From the NCBI GenBank assembly GCA_903930505.1, contig CAIYYQ010000150.1, positions 1 to 5,276 of the forward strand: a DNA stretch of 5,276 bases, in the 5' to 3' direction. The notes under the pieces are model-generated. The model saw only the letters and a list, made by a program, of their open reading frames with translations, was not told the origin of the DNA and made no database searches. Position numbers and translations under genes: made by a program. Source of the DNA: Methanobacteriota archaeon (GTDB lineage: Archaea > Thermoplasmatota > E2 > DHVEG-1). This document shows positions 5,201 to 5,276 of the stretch, in pieces (position 1 is the first letter of the stretch; each line of letters begins with the position of its first letter).

Positions 5201-5275
5201 CACATATCGTTTTTCTGGTGTTAGATGTTTTGAGGGAAAACAAGATGGTGAGTAGAGTAGGAAGAGGTCTTTCGA
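5201..5275 (-). pseudogene. Upstream piece of the interrupted FKBP-type gene (runs off the window)
   Basis: The minus strand is open here for 25 codons: SKDLFLLYSPSCFPSKHL, then TPEKRYV. This fits the SlyD-like region after the inserted flap domain, where a K/D-L strand, an F-P step and a TPE-x-G-like turn lead into L-x-L-Q-D-G-R-T. Joined to the piece ending at 4517 it gives a continuous frame. The 5' part of the gene lies beyond the window. The match on this short piece is weaker than for the C-terminal piece; the main support is that frame and position agree. Confidence 0.55.
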
Positions 5276-5276
5276 C

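Noticed and set aside
4700..5203. A longer TnpA starting at the GTG at 5203
   Set aside because: The extra 23 residues are encoded by the left-end hairpin and have no family match, while the ATG at 5134 has AGGAG upstream and starts just before the conserved region.
5183..5203. GGATGG-CG-AC near the left end resembling GGATGGTCGTAC in the right flank, as a possible target duplication
   Set aside because: Y1 transposases do not duplicate the target, the copies sit at different distances from the tips, and rejoining the frame works without treating it as a duplication.
5200..5276. A tnpB or guide RNA partner next to tnpA
   Set aside because: The bases outside the left hairpin fit the FKBP gene rather than TnpB, and no tnpB-like motif is visible on either strand of the window.
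1..5276. CRISPR arrays, tRNA or rRNA genes, or toxin-antitoxin pairs
   Set aside because: No regularly spaced repeats, cloverleaf or rRNA-like segments were seen. The RHH gene has no adjacent small toxin gene.

Overview
The window looks archaeal, probably a euryarchaeon or Thermoplasmatota-type lineage. The genes are preceded by AT-rich box A (TATA) elements with short leaders, transcripts appear to end at oligo-T tracts, and one gene belongs to the archaeal/eukaryotic SFM1-like SPOUT methyltransferase family. Base composition is AT-rich. The taxonomic placement is inferred from style and gene content; no rRNA or other marker is present.

Layout. Positions 1-234 hold no gene I can defend, only a somewhat GC-richer patch and then a promoter. 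Positions 235-453 (+) encode a 72-residue small beta-barrel (Sm/Hfq-like) protein. It converges tail to tail, 11 bp apart, on three minus-strand genes read from right to left. These are a ribbon-helix-helix regulator with a helical tail (3280-3774), a secreted C39/papain-like cysteine peptidase (2195-3199), and a secreted multidomain HExxH metallopeptidase with a C2-like domain and Asp-rich calcium-binding repeats (465-2060). Each has its own likely promoter, so they form a cluster rather than a tight operon. The two exported peptidases suggest scavenging of external protein. The RHH protein may regulate itself through a palindrome over its ribosome binding site, and possibly the peptidases, but that is inference.

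Divergent from the RHH gene is an SFM1-like SPOUT methyltransferase (3943-4512, +). It converges, 4 bp apart, on the 3' end of an FKBP-type (SlyD-like) prolyl isomerase gene on the minus strand. That gene is broken: an intact-looking IS200/IS605-family element carrying only tnpA (about 4654-5199) sits in it. The last 44 FKBP codons lie on one side and about 25 more upstream codons lie on the other, running off the window edge. Removing the element rejoins the FKBP reading frame. With the element in place, the upstream FKBP frame runs without a stop through the left-end hairpin into tnpA.

I see no CRISPR array, tRNA, rRNA or clear defence system. The most informative observations are the interrupted FKBP gene, the metallopeptidase with a non-standard zinc motif, and the palindrome at the RHH gene.
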